A stretch of 64,000 nt of DNA from Pseudomonas sp. Leaf48 (GTDB lineage Bacteria; Pseudomonadota; Gammaproteobacteria; Pseudomonadales; Pseudomonadaceae): NCBI RefSeq assembly GCF_001421885.1, contig NZ_LMLH01000011.1:44648-108647 (forward strand). Direction: 5' to 3'. A model generated the notes under the pieces. That model saw nothing but the letters and a program-made list of their open reading frames with translations, did no database searches and was not told the DNA's origin. The position numbers and the translations under genes were made by a program. Below are positions 25,552 through 36,034 of the stretch, one piece after another; positions within the stretch are counted from its first letter, which is position 1, and each line of letters starts with the position of its first letter.

Positions 25552-26403
25552 ATGACTTCTGTTCAGTCCTCGACCCGGTTGCCTTGCGGCAACCGGGTTC
25601 TTGATTTGGCCCAGACGCATGTCATGGGTATTCTCAATGTCACTCCTGACTCCTTTTCCGATGGTGGCCAATACAGCCAGCTCGATGCGGCCTTGCGCCA
25701 TGCCGAGGCGATGGTGGCGGCCGGCGCAACGCTGATCGACGTTGGCGGCGAATCGACGCGGCCAGGTGCCAGGGCGGTATCACCGCTGGAGGAGCTTGAG
25801 CGTGTAGCGCCGATCGTCGAGCGCATTCATCGCGAGCTGGATGTGATTATCTCGGTCGACACCTCTACGCCTGCCGTCATGCGCGAGGCTGCCCGCCTGG
25901 GCGCCGGGTTGATCAATGATGTGCGCTCGCTGCGCCGTGAGGGTGCGCTGGATGCTGCGGCTGCTACCGGATTGCCCGTATGCCTGATGCATATGCTTGG
26001 TGAGCCGGGTGACATGCAGGATAATCCGCAGTATCAGGATGTTACGAGAGAAGTGGGTGAGTTTCTCGCCGAGCGCATGGCCCAGTGTTCATTGGCTGGC
26101 ATTGCACCGGAGCGGATCATTCTTGATCCGGGTTTTGGCTTTGCCAAGACCCTGGAGCACAATCTGAGCTTGTTTAAACATATGGAAGCCCTGCATGCCT
26201 TGGGGCGGCCCCTGCTGGTAGGGGTGTCGCGAAAAAGCATGATCGGTCAGGCATTGAGTCGTCCGGTGGGAGAGCGGCTGTATGGCGGTCTTGCGCTTGC
26301 GGCGCTGGCTTCGGTGAAAGGAGCGCGTATATTGCGCGTCCACGATGTAGCTGAAACAGTAGACGTGGTGCGAATGATCGCCGCAGTCGAGTCAGCCGAA
26401 TAA
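25552..26403 (+). CDS. folP: Dihydropteroate synthase
   Basis: The 283-residue TIM-barrel enzyme joins pterin pyrophosphate to p-aminobenzoate in folate synthesis and is the sulfonamide target. Diagnostic segments are [26 protein letters not shown] and [15 protein letters not shown]. It lies 8 bp after ftsH and 16 bp before glmM, as in many proteobacteria. An 11-bp perfect hairpin lies within codons 8-16 (see 25573). Confidence 0.98.
   Translation: MTSVQSSTRLPCGNRVLDLAQTHVMGILNVTPDSFSDGGQYSQLDAALRHAEAMVAAGATLIDVGGESTRPGARAVSPLEELERVAPIVERIHRELDVIISVDTSTPAVMREAARLGAGLINDVRSLRREGALDAAAATGLPVCLMHMLGEPGDMQDNPQYQDVTREVGEFLAERMAQCSLAGIAPERIILDPGFGFAKTLEHNLSLFKHMEALHALGRPLLVGVSRKSMIGQALSRPVGERLYGGLALAALASVKGARILRVHDVAETVDVVRMIAAVESAE
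25573..25598 (+). other. Perfect hairpin inside the 5' end of folP
   Basis: ACCCGGTTGCC and GGCAACCGGGT form an 11-bp perfect stem around TTGC, followed by TCTTG. It looks like a terminator with a weak T-tract yet is coding (residues TRLPCGNRV). It could reduce read-through from ftsH into folP-glmM. Confidence 0.6.
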
Positions 26404-26419
26404 GAATGATGGAGCACTT

Positions 26420-27757
26420 ATGAGCAAAAAATACTTTGGCACCGATGGTATTCGTGGCCGTGTCGGTCAATACCCGATCACTCCGGACTTCATGCTCAAG
26501 CTGGGCTGGGCTGCGGGCATGGCGTTCCGCAAGATGGGCGCCTGCAAGGTATTGGTAGGCAAGGACACCCGGATCTCCGGTTATATGTTCGAGTCGGCGC
26601 TTGAGGCAGGGCTGACCTCGGCAGGTGCGGATGTGATGCTCCTCGGTCCGATGCCGACACCGGCCATCGCCTATCTGACGCGCACCTTTCATGCTGAAGC
26701 CGGTATCGTGATCAGTGCCTCGCACAATCCGCATGATGACAACGGCATCAAGTTTTTCTCCGGCAAGGGCACCAAGCTGCCGGACGAAGTCGAGTTGATG
26801 ATCGAAGAACTGCTCGATACCCCGATGACTGTGGTTGAGTCGAGCAAGATCGGCAAGGTATCGCGGATCAACGACGCCTCGGGCCGTTATATCGAATTCT
26901 GCAAGAGCAGCGTGCCGACCGGCACCGTCTTCTCCGGCCTGAAAGTCGTGATCGACTGCGCTCACGGTGCGACCTACAAGGTGGCGCCGAGTGTATTCCG
27001 TGAACTGGGCGCCGAAGTTGTCGTGCTGTCTGCCCAGCCTAATGGCTTGAACATCAACGACAATTGCGGTTCGACCCATATGGGGCCGCTGCAGGCAGCT
27101 GTCGTGGCCGAGCATGCTGATCTGGGTATTGCCTTCGATGGTGATGGCGACCGCGTACAGATGGTCGATCACACCGGTGCGGTGGTGGATGGCGATGAAC
27201 TGCTGTTCATCATTGCCCGCGACCTGCATGAGCGGGGCAAGCTGCAAGGCGGTGTAGTCGGAACCCTGATGAGTAACCTGGGGCTGGAACTGGCCTTGGC
27301 CGATCTGGGTATTCCGTTTGTGCGGGCCAATGTCGGCGACCGCTACGTGATTGCCGAATTGCTGGAGCGCAACTGGATCGTTGGGGGTGAGAACTCGGGG
27401 CATGTCGTGTGCTTCAGTCATACCACCACGGGTGACGCTATCATCGCGGCGCTGCAAGTGTTGATGGCGCTCAGAAACCGTGACGAAAGCCTGGCGCAGT
27501 CCCGGCAGGCGCTGCGCAAGTGCCCTCAGGTGCTGATCAATGTGCGTTTCGGTGGTGGTACGAACCCTCTCGAGCATGCGTCGGTCAAGGAGGCCAGCGA
27601 GCGCGTAACCCGTGCGATGGCGGGGCGCGGACGCGTGCTGCTGCGCAAATCCGGGACCGAGCCGCTGGTGCGTGTCATGGTCGAAGGCGAAGACGAAAAC
27701 GTGGTTCGCGGCTACGCCGAAGAGCTGGCAAAACTGGTTACTGAAGTTTCTGCCTGA
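26420..27757 (+). CDS. glmM: Phosphoglucosamine mutase
   Basis: The 445-residue alpha-D-phosphohexomutase starts [20 protein letters not shown]. The catalytic phosphoserine loop is [16 protein letters not shown] (Ser near residue 101), the metal loop is [13 protein letters not shown], and the phosphate-binding loop is [12 protein letters not shown]. It turns glucosamine-6-phosphate into glucosamine-1-phosphate for peptidoglycan and LPS. It is preceded by GGAG and is likely in one operon with ftsH-folP. Confidence 0.98.
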   Translation: MSKKYFGTDGIRGRVGQYPITPDFMLKLGWAAGMAFRKMGACKVLVGKDTRISGYMFESALEAGLTSAGADVMLLGPMPTPAIAYLTRTFHAEAGIVISASHNPHDDNGIKFFSGKGTKLPDEVELMIEELLDTPMTVVESSKIGKVSRINDASGRYIEFCKSSVPTGTVFSGLKVVIDCAHGATYKVAPSVFRELGAEVVVLSAQPNGLNINDNCGSTHMGPLQAAVVAEHADLGIAFDGDGDRVQMVDHTGAVVDGDELLFIIARDLHERGKLQGGVVGTLMSNLGLELALADLGIPFVRANVGDRYVIAELLERNWIVGGENSGHVVCFSHTTTGDAIIAALQVLMALRNRDESLAQSRQALRKCPQVLINVRFGGGTNPLEHASVKEASERVTRAMAGRGRVLLRKSGTEPLVRVMVEGEDENVVRGYAEELAKLVTEVSA

Positions 27758-27823
27758 ATTCGGCTTGCCAGCCTTGTTTGTGTTGGGTAACATCTGCGCC
27801 CACTTTGACCGACGAGGTACAGC

Positions 27824-28579
27824 ATGCGTCGCCCTATGGTAGCTGGTAACTGGAAGATGCACGGTACCCGCGCCAGCGTCGCTGAGCTGATCAACGGCCT
27901 TCGTGACTTGGCCTTGCCGAGCGGTGTTGATGTAGCGGTATTCCCGCCTTTGTTGCATATCAGCCAAGTGGTTGATGGCGTTAAAGGAAAGTCGATTTCG
28001 GTCGGCGCGCAGAACTCTGCGGTGGAATCCGGACAAGGTGCGCTGACCGGTGAGGTTTCGCCAAGTCAGTTAGTGGATGCAGGTTGTTCCCTGGTGCTTG
28101 TCGGGCACTCTGAGCGCCGCCAGATTATGGGCGAGCAGGACGCAACGCTGATCCGCAAGTTTGCAGCGGCACAGGCAAGTGGCTTGATTCCGGTGTTGTG
28201 TGTAGGGGAGACCCTCGAGCAGCGCGAAGCGGGGAAGACTGTTGAAGTCGTCTCGCATCAGCTGGGCAGCATCATCGACGAGCTGGGTGTCGGTGTCTTT
28301 GCTAATGCAGTAATTGCTTACGAGCCGGTCTGGGCCATTGGCACCGGGCTGACTGCTTCGCCGCAACAGGCGCAGGATGTGCACGCAGCCATCCGCGCTC
28401 AGTTGGCGGCAGAGAATTCTGAAGTCGCACAAGGTGTGCGGCTTCTATACGGCGGCAGCGTGAAGGCGGCCAATGCGGTCGAACTGTTCGGCATGCCGGA
28501 TATCGATGGGGGTCTCATTGGTGGGGCTTCCCTGAATGCAGATGAGTTCGGTGCGATTTGTCGCGCCGCGGGAAACTGA
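27824..28579 (+). CDS. tpiA: Triosephosphate isomerase
   Basis: The 251-residue TIM barrel starts [14 protein letters not shown], with Asn and Lys of the active site. The catalytic His is in VLVGHSERR, the catalytic Glu in [12 protein letters not shown], and the phosphate loop in [11 protein letters not shown]. It interconverts dihydroxyacetone phosphate and glyceraldehyde-3-phosphate. secG begins 4 bp downstream, so the two are co-transcribed. Confidence 0.98.
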   Translation: MRRPMVAGNWKMHGTRASVAELINGLRDLALPSGVDVAVFPPLLHISQVVDGVKGKSISVGAQNSAVESGQGALTGEVSPSQLVDAGCSLVLVGHSERRQIMGEQDATLIRKFAAAQASGLIPVLCVGETLEQREAGKTVEVVSHQLGSIIDELGVGVFANAVIAYEPVWAIGTGLTASPQQAQDVHAAIRAQLAAENSEVAQGVRLLYGGSVKAANAVELFGMPDIDGGLIGGASLNADEFGAICRAAGN

Positions 28580-28583
28580 AAAA

Positions 28584-28967
28584 ATGCTGGAAACAGTCGT
28601 AGTCGTTTTTCATCTGCTGGGTGCATTGGGCGTAGTAGCTCTGGTTTTGCTGCAGCAGGGTAAAGGTGCGGATGCTGGTGCGTCTTTCGGAGCAGGTGCT
28701 TCAAATACTGTGTTCGGAAGCCAAGGTTCCTCTACCTTTCTTAGTAAGTTTACTGCTATACTTGCCGCAGGTTTCTTCATAACCAGCTTAGGGTTAGGTT
28801 ACTTTGCTAAAGAGAAGGCTCAAGAGCTGACTCAGGTAGGTTTGCCAAATCCAGCGGTGTTGGAAGTTCCAAAGCAACAACCGGCTTCTGATGATGTCCC
28901 GGTGCTTCAAGAGCAAAAGTCGGCTACTCCAGCGACTGACGTGCCTCCAGCTCAAGAGCAGAAGTAA
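28584..28967 (+). CDS. secG: Preprotein translocase subunit SecG
   Basis: The start at 28584 ([20 protein letters not shown]) gives 127 residues; an upstream in-frame start would overlap tpiA. Two membrane helices (about residues 3-24 and 53-73) flank the family signature [17 protein letters not shown]. SecG supports the SecYEG channel. The codons here are AT-richer than in neighbouring genes and the Gln/Pro-rich tail ([16 protein letters not shown]) is variable in the family. The tRNA-Leu gene follows after 22 bp. Confidence 0.96.
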   Translation: MLETVVVVFHLLGALGVVALVLLQQGKGADAGASFGAGASNTVFGSQGSSTFLSKFTAILAAGFFITSLGLGYFAKEKAQELTQVGLPNPAVLEVPKQQPASDDVPVLQEQKSATPATDVPPAQEQK

Positions 28968-28989
28968 GAAGGGTTTCAAACGTAGTATT

Positions 28990-29075
28990 GCCGAGGTGGT
29001 GGAATTGGTAGACACGCAACCTTGAGGTGGTTGTGCCCATAGGGTGTAGGGGTTCGAGTCCCCTTCTCGGTACCA
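28990..29075 (+). tRNA. tRNA-Leu (anticodon GAG)
   Basis: The 86-base gene folds as a class II tRNA with acceptor arm GCCGAGG, anticodon loop TTGAGGT (anticodon GAG, reading CUC/CUU), a long variable arm, the T-loop GTTCGAGTC and encoded CCA. Its place after secG is conserved in proteobacteria. Confidence 0.97.
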
Positions 29076-29087
29076 ATTAGTCAGGAG

Positions 29088-29110
29088 AGCCCGCTGTTGC
29101 GGGCTTTCTT
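29088..29110 (+). terminator. Terminator after tRNA-Leu
   Basis: AGCCCGC, a TGTT loop and GCGGGCT are followed by TTCTT, a compact intrinsic terminator. Confidence 0.85.
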
Positions 29111-29172
29111 GCAGGTGGAAGGTTACATTGACCCTGTAGGGGATCGGTCGTATACTTCCGCCCCAGCTTTGT

Positions 29173-29249
<77 letters not shown>

Positions 29250-29257
29250 GTTTAAGG

Positions 29258-29280
29258 AGCCCCTTTTCAGGGGCTTTTTG
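29258..29280 (+). terminator. Terminator after tRNA-fMet
   Basis: AGCCCC, a TTTTCA loop and GGGGCT are followed by TTTTG. It probably ends most tRNA transcripts before rimP. Confidence 0.85.
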
Positions 29281-29324
29281 TTAGCTGGACACTTTCAACG
29301 CCGCTGTTCGACGGCGTTTCAAGG

Positions 29325-29348
29325 ATGGGCGTTTCGCCCATTTTTTTA
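29325..29348 (+). terminator. Second terminator/attenuator before rimP
   Basis: ATGGGCG, TTT and CGCCCAT are followed by a run of seven T, an excellent intrinsic terminator only about 40 bp before the rimP start. With the hairpin at 29258 it gives two in series ahead of the nusA operon. Confidence 0.85.
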
Positions 29349-29387
29349 TTTTGCAAAGCATGCACATACATGCACTAGGGGGTTCAG

Positions 29388-29846
29388 GTGTCGAGCAAGC
29401 TAGAAGAGTTGCAGGCCTTGCTGGCCCCGGTGGTCGTGGCCCTAGGCTATGAATGCTGGGGTATTGAGTTCTCGGCCCAGGGTCGCCACTCAATGTTGCG
29501 CGTTTATATCGATAAAGAGGGCGGTGTGCTGGTGGACGATTGCGCCATTGTCAGCCGTCAGATCAGCGGTGTACTGGATGTTGAAGATCCAATCTCCGTT
29601 GAATACACCCTTGAAGTTTCCTCGCCTGGCATGGAACGCCCTCTGTTCACTATTGAGCAGTTTGCAAAATTTGCCGGTGAACAAGTGAAGATCAAGCTGC
29701 GCTCGCCTTTTGAAGGACGACGCAACTTTCAGGGCCTTCTGCGCGGCGTAGAAGAGCAGGATGTCGTGGTGCAGGTTGAAGACCATGAGTTCCTGTTGCC
29801 GATCGATATGATCGACAAGGCCAACATTATTCCCAGTTTTGACTGA
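29388..29846 (+). CDS. rimP: Ribosome maturation factor RimP
   Basis: The 152-residue protein begins at a GTG codon after AGGGGG ([20 protein letters not shown]). Signatures [30 protein letters not shown] and [11 protein letters not shown] are typical. RimP helps assemble the 30S subunit. It is first in the rimP-nusA-infB-rbfA-truB-rpsO-pnp series; the two terminators just upstream suggest attenuation or regulated read-through from tRNA-fMet. Confidence 0.97.
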   Translation: MSSKLEELQALLAPVVVALGYECWGIEFSAQGRHSMLRVYIDKEGGVLVDDCAIVSRQISGVLDVEDPISVEYTLEVSSPGMERPLFTIEQFAKFAGEQVKIKLRSPFEGRRNFQGLLRGVEEQDVVVQVEDHEFLLPIDMIDKANIIPSFD

Positions 29847-29905
29847 GGCGTGCCAGATACTGCGGATCCCGCGGATCCAATGGCTTGCGAAAGGCGAGGC
29901 GTACG

Positions 29906-31387
29906 ATGAGCAAAGAAGTACTGCTGGTTGTTGAGTCGGTATCCAACGAAAAGGGTGTACCGGCAAACGTTATTTTTGAAGCGCTGGAGCTGGCCCTGGC
30001 CACTGCTACCAAGAAGCGGTTCGAGGACGAAGTCGATCTGCGTGTGGAAATCAATCGCCACACCGGTGCCTACGAGACATTCCGTCGCTGGACGGTCGTC
30101 GAGGAAGCAGACCTGGACGACCCGGCTATCGAAACCTGGCCAAGCAAGGTTGCCCAAACGCATCCTGGCGCCAAGGTCGGTGACGTTGTCGAAGAGAAGA
30201 TCGAGTCCATCGAGTTCGGACGTATCGCTGCACAGACTGCCAAGCAGGTCATCGTGCAGAAGGTTCGCGAAGCCGAGCGCGCCCAGGTTGTTGACGCTTA
30301 CCGCGAGCGCCTGGGTGAAATCATCTCCGGCACCGTGAAAAAAGTGACCCGCGACAACGTGATCGTCGATCTGGGCAACAACGCCGAAGCGTTGCTGGCT
30401 CGTGAAGACATCATTTCTCGCGAAACCTTCCGGGTTGGCGTGCGTCTGCGTGCGCTGCTCAAGGAAATCCGCACCGAGAACCGCGGCCCTCAGCTGATCC
30501 TGTCGCGTACCGCGCCGGAAATGCTGATCGAGCTGTTCCGCATCGAAGTGCCGGAAATTGCTGAAGGCCTGATCGAAGTAATGGCTGCGTCCCGTGACCC
30601 GGGTTCGCGCGCCAAGATCGCCGTTCGCTCCAAGGATAAACGCATCGACCCACAGGGCGCTTGCATCGGTATGCGCGGTTCGCGCGTCCAGGCAGTGTCG
30701 GGTGAGTTGGGCGGTGAGCGTGTTGATATCGTTCTTTGGGACGACAACCCGGCTCAGTTCGTGATCAACGCCATGTCCCCGGCTGAGGTTGCGGCAATTA
30801 TCGTTGACGAAGATGCCCATGCAATGGACATCGCCGTCGGCGCAGACAATCTGGCTCAGGCCATCGGTCGCGGTGGTCAGAACGTGCGTCTGGCGAGCCA
30901 ATTGACTGGCTGGACCCTGAACGTGATGACCGAATCGGACATCCAGGCTAAGCAGCAAGCAGAAACCGGCGACATCCTGCGCAACTTCATCGACGAGCTG
31001 GAAGTCGACGAAGATCTGGCACAGGTGCTGGTAGATGAAGGCTTCACCAGCCTGGAAGAGATTGCCTACGTACCGTTGGAAGAAATGCTCAACATCGACG
31101 GCTTTGACGAAGATACCGTCAACGAGCTTCGCGCTCGTGCCAAGGATCGTTTGTTGACCAAAGCCATCGCTACTGAGGAAAAGCTGGCAGACGCCCATCC
31201 GGCCGAAGACCTGCTCTCGCTTGAGGGTATGGACAAGGATTTGGCGATGGAACTGGCGGTGCGCGGCGTAATTACCCGCGAAGACCTGGCCGAGCAGTCT
31301 ATTGACGACCTGCTCGACATCGACGGCATTGACGATGATCGTGCCGGCAAGTTGATCATGGCCGCCCGAGCCCACTGGTTCGAGTAA
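29906..31387 (+). CDS. nusA: Transcription termination/antitermination factor NusA
   Basis: Starting at [20 protein letters not shown], the 493-residue protein has the N-terminal polymerase-binding domain, an S1 domain (about 135-200, [18 protein letters not shown]), two KH domains ([38 protein letters not shown]) and two C-terminal acidic repeats (about 360-490), as in gammaproteobacteria. It controls pausing, termination and antitermination. An upstream in-frame ATG at 29885 would add seven residues and is less likely. Confidence 0.98.
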   Translation: MSKEVLLVVESVSNEKGVPANVIFEALELALATATKKRFEDEVDLRVEINRHTGAYETFRRWTVVEEADLDDPAIETWPSKVAQTHPGAKVGDVVEEKIESIEFGRIAAQTAKQVIVQKVREAERAQVVDAYRERLGEIISGTVKKVTRDNVIVDLGNNAEALLAREDIISRETFRVGVRLRALLKEIRTENRGPQLILSRTAPEMLIELFRIEVPEIAEGLIEVMAASRDPGSRAKIAVRSKDKRIDPQGACIGMRGSRVQAVSGELGGERVDIVLWDDNPAQFVINAMSPAEVAAIIVDEDAHAMDIAVGADNLAQAIGRGGQNVRLASQLTGWTLNVMTESDIQAKQQAETGDILRNFIDELEVDEDLAQVLVDEGFTSLEEIAYVPLEEMLNIDGFDEDTVNELRARAKDRLLTKAIATEEKLADAHPAEDLLSLEGMDKDLAMELAVRGVITREDLAEQSIDDLLDIDGIDDDRAGKLIMAARAHWFE

Positions 31388-31414
31388 TTAGGCGCGGCCT
31401 GAGGAGAGAAGTGC

Positions 31415-33946
31415 ATGACGCAAGTCACGGTGAAACAACTGGCCGATGAGGTCAAAACACCGGTAGAGCGCCTGTTGCAGCAGATGCGTGAGGCAGGTCT
31501 GCCGCACACCGCCGCCGAAGAAAATGTGACTGACAGTGAGAAGCAATCGTTGCTGACTCACTTGAAAAGCAGCCACAAGGCGAAAGTGGAAGAACCACGC
31601 AAGATTACGCTGCAGCGTAAAACCACCAGCACCCTGCGTGTTGCTGGCAGCAAAAGCATCAGCGTTGAAGTACGCAAGAAGAAAGTCTTCGTACAACGCA
31701 GCCCGGAAGAAATCGAAGCCGAGCGCAAGCGCGAACTGGATGAACGTCGCGCAGTAGAAAATGCTGCACGCCAGAAGGCTGAAGAAGAAGCCAAGCGCCG
31801 CGCCGAAGAAGAAGCGCGTCGCCAGCCTGCTGCTGCGCAAAACGCTACTAACGACGCCGTTGCAGCTCCTGCTGCAGTTGCCGAACCAGTACGTGAAAGC
31901 GCACCGGTAGTCGCCGCTGCTCCAGCACCGTCTGCTGACGTTCGTAACAAGCAGAACGAACAGCGCCGTCCGGACAAGCCTCGTGCAGACGACAGCAATC
32001 GTCGCAGTGGCGGTGGTGATGGCGAGCGTAAAAACGCTCCGCATCGCGCATCGGTCAAAGAGAAGGCGCCAGCACCACGTGTTGCCCCACGTACTACCGA
32101 CGAAGAAAGCGATGGCTTCCGTCGTGGTGGTCGCGGCAAGGCCAAGCTGAAGAAGCGCAACGCCCACGGTTTCCAGAGCCCAACCGGCCCTGTCGTGCGT
32201 GAAGTGAAGATCGGCGAGACCATCACTGTTGGCGATCTCGCTCAGCAGATGTCGGTCAAGGCTGCTGAAATCATCAAGTTCATGTTCAAACTGGGTACCC
32301 CAGCGACCATCAACCAGGTACTGGACCAGGAAACTGCCCAGCTGGTTGCCGAAGAGCTGGGCCACAAAGTGACCCTGGTCAGCGACACCGCCCTGGAAGA
32401 TTCCCTGGCCGAGTCCCTGAAGTTTGAAGGCGAGGCAGTTTCCCGTGCGCCGGTCGTGACCGTAATGGGCCACGTTGACCACGGTAAGACTTCCCTGCTC
32501 GACTACATCCGTCGTGCCAAGGTTGCTGCTGGCGAAGCCGGTGGTATCACCCAGCACATCGGTGCCTACCACGTTGAAACCGACCGTGGCATGGTGACGT
32601 TCCTCGACACCCCTGGTCACGCCGCGTTTACCGCAATGCGTGCCCGTGGTGCCAAGGCGACCGACATCGTGATCCTGGTGGTTGCGGCGGACGACGGCGT
32701 GATGCCTCAGACCATCGAAGCCGTTCAGCACGCCAAGGCTGCTGGCGTTCCGCTGGTTGTCGCAGTGAACAAGATCGACAAGCCGGGCGCTGACCTCGAC
32801 CGCATCCGCAGTGAACTGTCGGTTCACGGCGTGACGTCGGAAGAGTGGGGTGGTGACACTCCATTCGTACCGGTTTCGGCGAAGATGGGTACTGGTGTCG
32901 ACGAACTGCTCGAAGCCGTTCTGTTGCAAGCCGAGGTTCTGGAACTGACCGCTACTCCATCGGCTCCTGGCCGTGGTGTTGTGGTTGAGTCCCGCCTCGA
33001 CAAGGGCCGTGGCCCGGTGGCTACCGTTCTGGTTCAAGACGGTACTCTGCGCCAGGGCGACATGGTCCTGGTCGGTTCGAACTACGGCCGTGTACGTGCC
33101 ATGCTCGACGAGAACGGCAAGCCAATCAAGGAAGCCGGTCCGGCCATCCCTGTCGAGATTCTCGGCCTGGACGGTACTCCAGACGCAGGCGACGAGATGA
33201 GCGTGGTTGCCGACGAGAAGAAAGCCCGTGAAGTGGCTCTGTTCCGTCAAGGCAAGTTCCGCGAAGTCAAGCTGGCCCGTGCTCACGCCGGCAAGCTGGA
33301 AAACATCTTCGAAAACATGGGTCAGGAAGAGAAGAAGACGCTCAACATCGTCCTCAAATCCGACGTCCGTGGTTCGCTGGAAGCGTTGAACGGTGCCCTG
33401 AACGGCCTGGGCAACGACGAAGTGCAAGTACGAGTGGTCGGTGGCGGTGTCGGTGGTATCACCGAGTCCGACGCCAACCTGGCACTGGCTTCCAACGCTG
33501 TACTGTTTGGCTTCAACGTGCGTGCCGATGCCGGTGCCCGCAAGATCGTCGAGCAGGAAGGTCTGGATATGCGTTACTACAACGTGATCTACGACATCAT
33601 CGAAGACGTCAAGAAAGCCCTGACCGGCATGCTCGGCAGCGACGTTCGCGAGAACATCCTGGGCATCGCCGAAGTGCGTGACGTGTTCCGTTCGCCGAAG
33701 TTTGGTGCGATCGCCGGTTGCATGGTGGTTGAAGGTACTGTTCACCGTAACCGTCCGATCCGTGTACTGCGTGAAGACATCGTTATCTTCGAAGGCGAGC
33801 TGGAATCCCTGCGCCGCTTCAAGGATGACGCTTCCGAAGTACGTGCCGGCATGGAATGCGGTATCGGCGTGAAGAGCTACAACGACGTCAAGGTCGGTGA
33901 CAAGATCGAAGTCTTCGAGAAGGTTCAGGTTGCTCGCAGCCTCTAA
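31415..33946 (+). CDS. infB: Translation initiation factor IF-2
   Basis: The 843-residue GTPase starts with an IF2 N domain ([19 protein letters not shown]). A long charged Ala/Glu/Arg-rich linker (about residues 95-250) follows, then a second IF2_N domain, the G domain with GHVDHGKTS near residue 350, DTPGHAAF and NKIDKPGAD, and the C-terminal domains that hold fMet-tRNA. It places initiator tRNA on the 30S subunit, apt beside tRNA-fMet. Internal starts giving shorter IF2 forms are possible, but I did not identify them. Confidence 0.99.
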   Translation: MTQVTVKQLADEVKTPVERLLQQMREAGLPHTAAEENVTDSEKQSLLTHLKSSHKAKVEEPRKITLQRKTTSTLRVAGSKSISVEVRKKKVFVQRSPEEIEAERKRELDERRAVENAARQKAEEEAKRRAEEEARRQPAAAQNATNDAVAAPAAVAEPVRESAPVVAAAPAPSADVRNKQNEQRRPDKPRADDSNRRSGGGDGERKNAPHRASVKEKAPAPRVAPRTTDEESDGFRRGGRGKAKLKKRNAHGFQSPTGPVVREVKIGETITVGDLAQQMSVKAAEIIKFMFKLGTPATINQVLDQETAQLVAEELGHKVTLVSDTALEDSLAESLKFEGEAVSRAPVVTVMGHVDHGKTSLLDYIRRAKVAAGEAGGITQHIGAYHVETDRGMVTFLDTPGHAAFTAMRARGAKATDIVILVVAADDGVMPQTIEAVQHAKAAGVPLVVAVNKIDKPGADLDRIRSELSVHGVTSEEWGGDTPFVPVSAKMGTGVDELLEAVLLQAEVLELTATPSAPGRGVVVESRLDKGRGPVATVLVQDGTLRQGDMVLVGSNYGRVRAMLDENGKPIKEAGPAIPVEILGLDGTPDAGDEMSVVADEKKAREVALFRQGKFREVKLARAHAGKLENIFENMGQEEKKTLNIVLKSDVRGSLEALNGALNGLGNDEVQVRVVGGGVGGITESDANLALASNAVLFGFNVRADAGARKIVEQEGLDMRYYNVIYDIIEDVKKALTGMLGSDVRENILGIAEVRDVFRSPKFGAIAGCMVVEGTVHRNRPIRVLREDIVIFEGELESLRRFKDDASEVRAGMECGIGVKSYNDVKVGDKIEVFEKVQVARSL

Positions 33947-34017
33947 CTCGCGCACTTCAAGAGCCGTGATGGGCAGCCGCATGCAAATGCACGGCGCATC
34001 AGTCGGACTCTAAACGC

Positions 34018-34052
34018 AACGCCCGGTCTGGCTTTTGTCAGGCCGGGCGTTT
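34018..34052 (+). terminator. Hairpin between infB and rbfA
   Basis: AACGCCCGG (34018-34026) and CCGGGCGTT (34043-34051), extended by a CTGGC/GTCAG inner stem, form a long hairpin. Only TTT follows before G, so partial termination or RNA processing is more likely than full termination. Confidence 0.65.
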
Positions 34053-34105
34053 GCCGCTTTCAGACCACACGGGTTTCACCGTGGGGCAGTAACAGGTAAC
34101 AAGAC

Positions 34106-34507
34106 ATGGCAAAAGAATACAGCCGTACCCAACGAATCGGCGATCAGATGCAGCGCGAGCTGGCACAGTTGATCCGTCGTGAAGTCAAAGACCCGCGCGT
34201 TGGCCTGGTCACCATTACCGCAGTGGAGGTCAGCCGTGACGTTGGTCACGCGAAGATTTTCATCACCGTGATGGGCCAGGACAGCAGCGAAGAAATCGCT
34301 CAAAGCATCAAGGTGCTGAACTCTGCCGCCGGTTTCCTGCGCATGCAGTTGGCCCGAGAAATGAAGCTGCGCAGCGTTCCGCAGTTGCACTTCCACTACG
34401 ACGAAAGCGTCGTGCGTGGTGCGCACCTGTCGGCCTTGATCGAGCGTGCAGTGGCTGAAGACAATCAGCATCCGGTTGCGGCAGAAGCCGAAGACACCAA
34501 GGAGTAA
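34106..34507 (+). CDS. rbfA: 30S ribosome-binding factor RbfA
   Basis: The 133-residue KH-type protein starts [20 protein letters not shown] and carries the signatures [20 protein letters not shown] and [14 protein letters not shown]. It binds the 30S subunit and aids 16S rRNA 5' end maturation and cold adaptation. truB begins 3 bp downstream. Confidence 0.98.
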   Translation: MAKEYSRTQRIGDQMQRELAQLIRREVKDPRVGLVTITAVEVSRDVGHAKIFITVMGQDSSEEIAQSIKVLNSAAGFLRMQLAREMKLRSVPQLHFHYDESVVRGAHLSALIERAVAEDNQHPVAAEAEDTKE

Positions 34508-34510
34508 CCG

Positions 34511-35428
34511 GTGGCTCAGGTCAAACGTATCCGTCGTAACGTCAGCGGCATCATCCTGCTCGACAAGCCGTTGGGGTTCACCTCCAACGCGGCCCTGCAG
34601 AAGGTCCGCTGGTTGCTCAACGCCGAGAAGGCCGGCCACACCGGCAGTCTCGACCCCTTGGCCACCGGCGTGTTGCCGCTGTGCTTCGGCGAGGCCACCA
34701 AGTTCTCGCAGTACCTGCTCGATTCCGACAAGGGTTACGAAACCCTGGCGCAATTGGGCAAGACCACCACCACGGCGGATGCCGAGGGTGAGGTTTTGCA
34801 GGAGCGGCCGGTGACCGTTGGTCGCCCCGATATCGAGGCTGTGCTGCCGAAATTTCGTGGGCAAATCAGTCAGATACCGCCGATGTACTCTGCCCTCAAG
34901 CGTGACGGTCAGCCGCTGTACAAACTGGCTCGTGCAGGTGAAGTAGTGGAGCGCGAACCGCGTTCTGTTACTATTACGCGCTTGGAATTACTGGCCTTCG
35001 AAGGTGATACTGCGCGGCTGGCAGTGGATTGCACCAAAGGTACCTATATCCGCACCCTGGTGGAGGATATCGGTGAGCAACTCGGTTGTGGCGCTTACGT
35101 TGCAGAACTGCGACGTACCCAGGCCGGGCCTTTCACCCTGGCGCAAACGGTTACCCTCGAAGAGCTCGAAGCGGTACATGCCGAAGGCGGCAACGAAGCG
35201 GTCGATCGCTTTCTGATGCCATCGGACAGCGGCCTGCTCGACTGGCCACTGTTGCAGTTCTCGGAAGCGAGCGCGTTCTACTGGCTCAACGGCCAGCCGG
35301 TACGTGCCCCGGAAGCACCGAAGTTCGGCATGGTACGGGTACAGGATCACAATGGTCGCTTCATCGGGATCGGTGAAGTGAGCGAAGACGGGCGCATCGC
35401 GCCGCGTCGTTTGATTCGGTCAGAGTGA
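34511..35428 (+). CDS. truB: tRNA pseudouridine-55 synthase
   Basis: The 305-residue enzyme starts at GTG ([20 protein letters not shown]). Its catalytic Asp is in [16 protein letters not shown] (about residue 48), and other motifs are [20 protein letters not shown] and [15 protein letters not shown]. It makes pseudouridine 55 in the T-loop of tRNAs. The C-terminus is a PUA-like domain. Confidence 0.98.
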   Translation: MAQVKRIRRNVSGIILLDKPLGFTSNAALQKVRWLLNAEKAGHTGSLDPLATGVLPLCFGEATKFSQYLLDSDKGYETLAQLGKTTTTADAEGEVLQERPVTVGRPDIEAVLPKFRGQISQIPPMYSALKRDGQPLYKLARAGEVVEREPRSVTITRLELLAFEGDTARLAVDCTKGTYIRTLVEDIGEQLGCGAYVAELRRTQAGPFTLAQTVTLEELEAVHAEGGNEAVDRFLMPSDSGLLDWPLLQFSEASAFYWLNGQPVRAPEAPKFGMVRVQDHNGRFIGIGEVSEDGRIAPRRLIRSE

Positions 35429-35526
35429 CCGAAACCAGTCTGTGTCAAAGCAGGCTGGCGAGGGTGGCTGTCAACAGGCACGGTCACTACTCTTTTTTAG
35501 ATACAGGGATTTGTCCCTGGCCTGTT

Positions 35527-35551
35527 GAAACTGTTTTTCTGAAACAGTTTC
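35527..35551 (+). promoter_or_regulatory. Perfect 10-bp hairpin just upstream of rpsO
   Basis: GAAACTGTTT and AAACAGTTTC flank TTCTG and end 19 bases before the rpsO start codon. The AT-rich stem without a T-run and its place in the leader suggest a regulatory RNA structure, for instance an S15 autoregulatory element, or a protein operator. Which one is not decidable here. Confidence 0.5.
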
Positions 35552-35570
35552 CTGATAAAAGGATTGCCTC

Positions 35571-35840
35571 ATGGCTCTCGACGTTCAAGAAAAAGCTCAA
35601 ATCGTTGCTGACTACCAGCAAGCTGTTGGTGACACTGGTTCGCCAGAAGTGCAAGTTGCACTGCTGACCGCCAACATCAACAAACTGCAAGGTCACTTCA
35701 AGGCCAACGGTAAAGACCACCACTCCCGTCGTGGTCTGATCCGCATGGTAAACCAGCGTCGTAAGCTGCTGGACTACCTGAAAGGCAAGGACGTGAGCCG
35801 TTACAGCGCTCTGATCGCTCGCCTGGGTCTGCGTCGCTAA
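35571..35840 (+). CDS. rpsO: 30S ribosomal protein S15
   Basis: The 89-residue protein ([20 protein letters not shown]) has the standard length and the 16S rRNA-binding segments [20 protein letters not shown] and [20 protein letters not shown]. It binds the central domain of 16S rRNA early in 30S assembly and in E. coli also represses its own translation. A perfect hairpin precedes it and a GC-rich one follows it before pnp. Confidence 0.99.
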   Translation: MALDVQEKAQIVADYQQAVGDTGSPEVQVALLTANINKLQGHFKANGKDHHSRRGLIRMVNQRRKLLDYLKGKDVSRYSALIARLGLRR

Positions 35841-35874
35841 TAAGCGATTGCGCTAGAGGTTGGTTGTCTGTCGT

Positions 35875-35899
35875 GCGTCAGCGGGTTTCCCGCTGGCGC
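35875..35899 (+). other. GC-rich stem-loop in the rpsO-pnp gap
   Basis: GCGTCAGCGGG and CCCGCTGGCGC form an 11-bp stem with one wobble around TTT. No T-run follows. In E. coli the equivalent gap holds an attenuator and the RNase III site that governs pnp autoregulation; a similar role is inferred. Confidence 0.55.
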
Positions 35900-36034
35900 A
35901 TGGCAGGCTCCCAGCCTCAAGTTTTATCTGGATATACGTTTTACCCTGGACAGGCGTTGGGCCGATTCCCGACATTGCCCAAGAATTTCGCAAGAAACCA
36001 GTTCCCCCAAGAGCCACAAAGAAGGTAGGACACC

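Noticed and set aside
31388..33982. A long open frame opposite infB
   Set aside because: Same cause, antisense to a conserved gene, with no ribosome site or domain.
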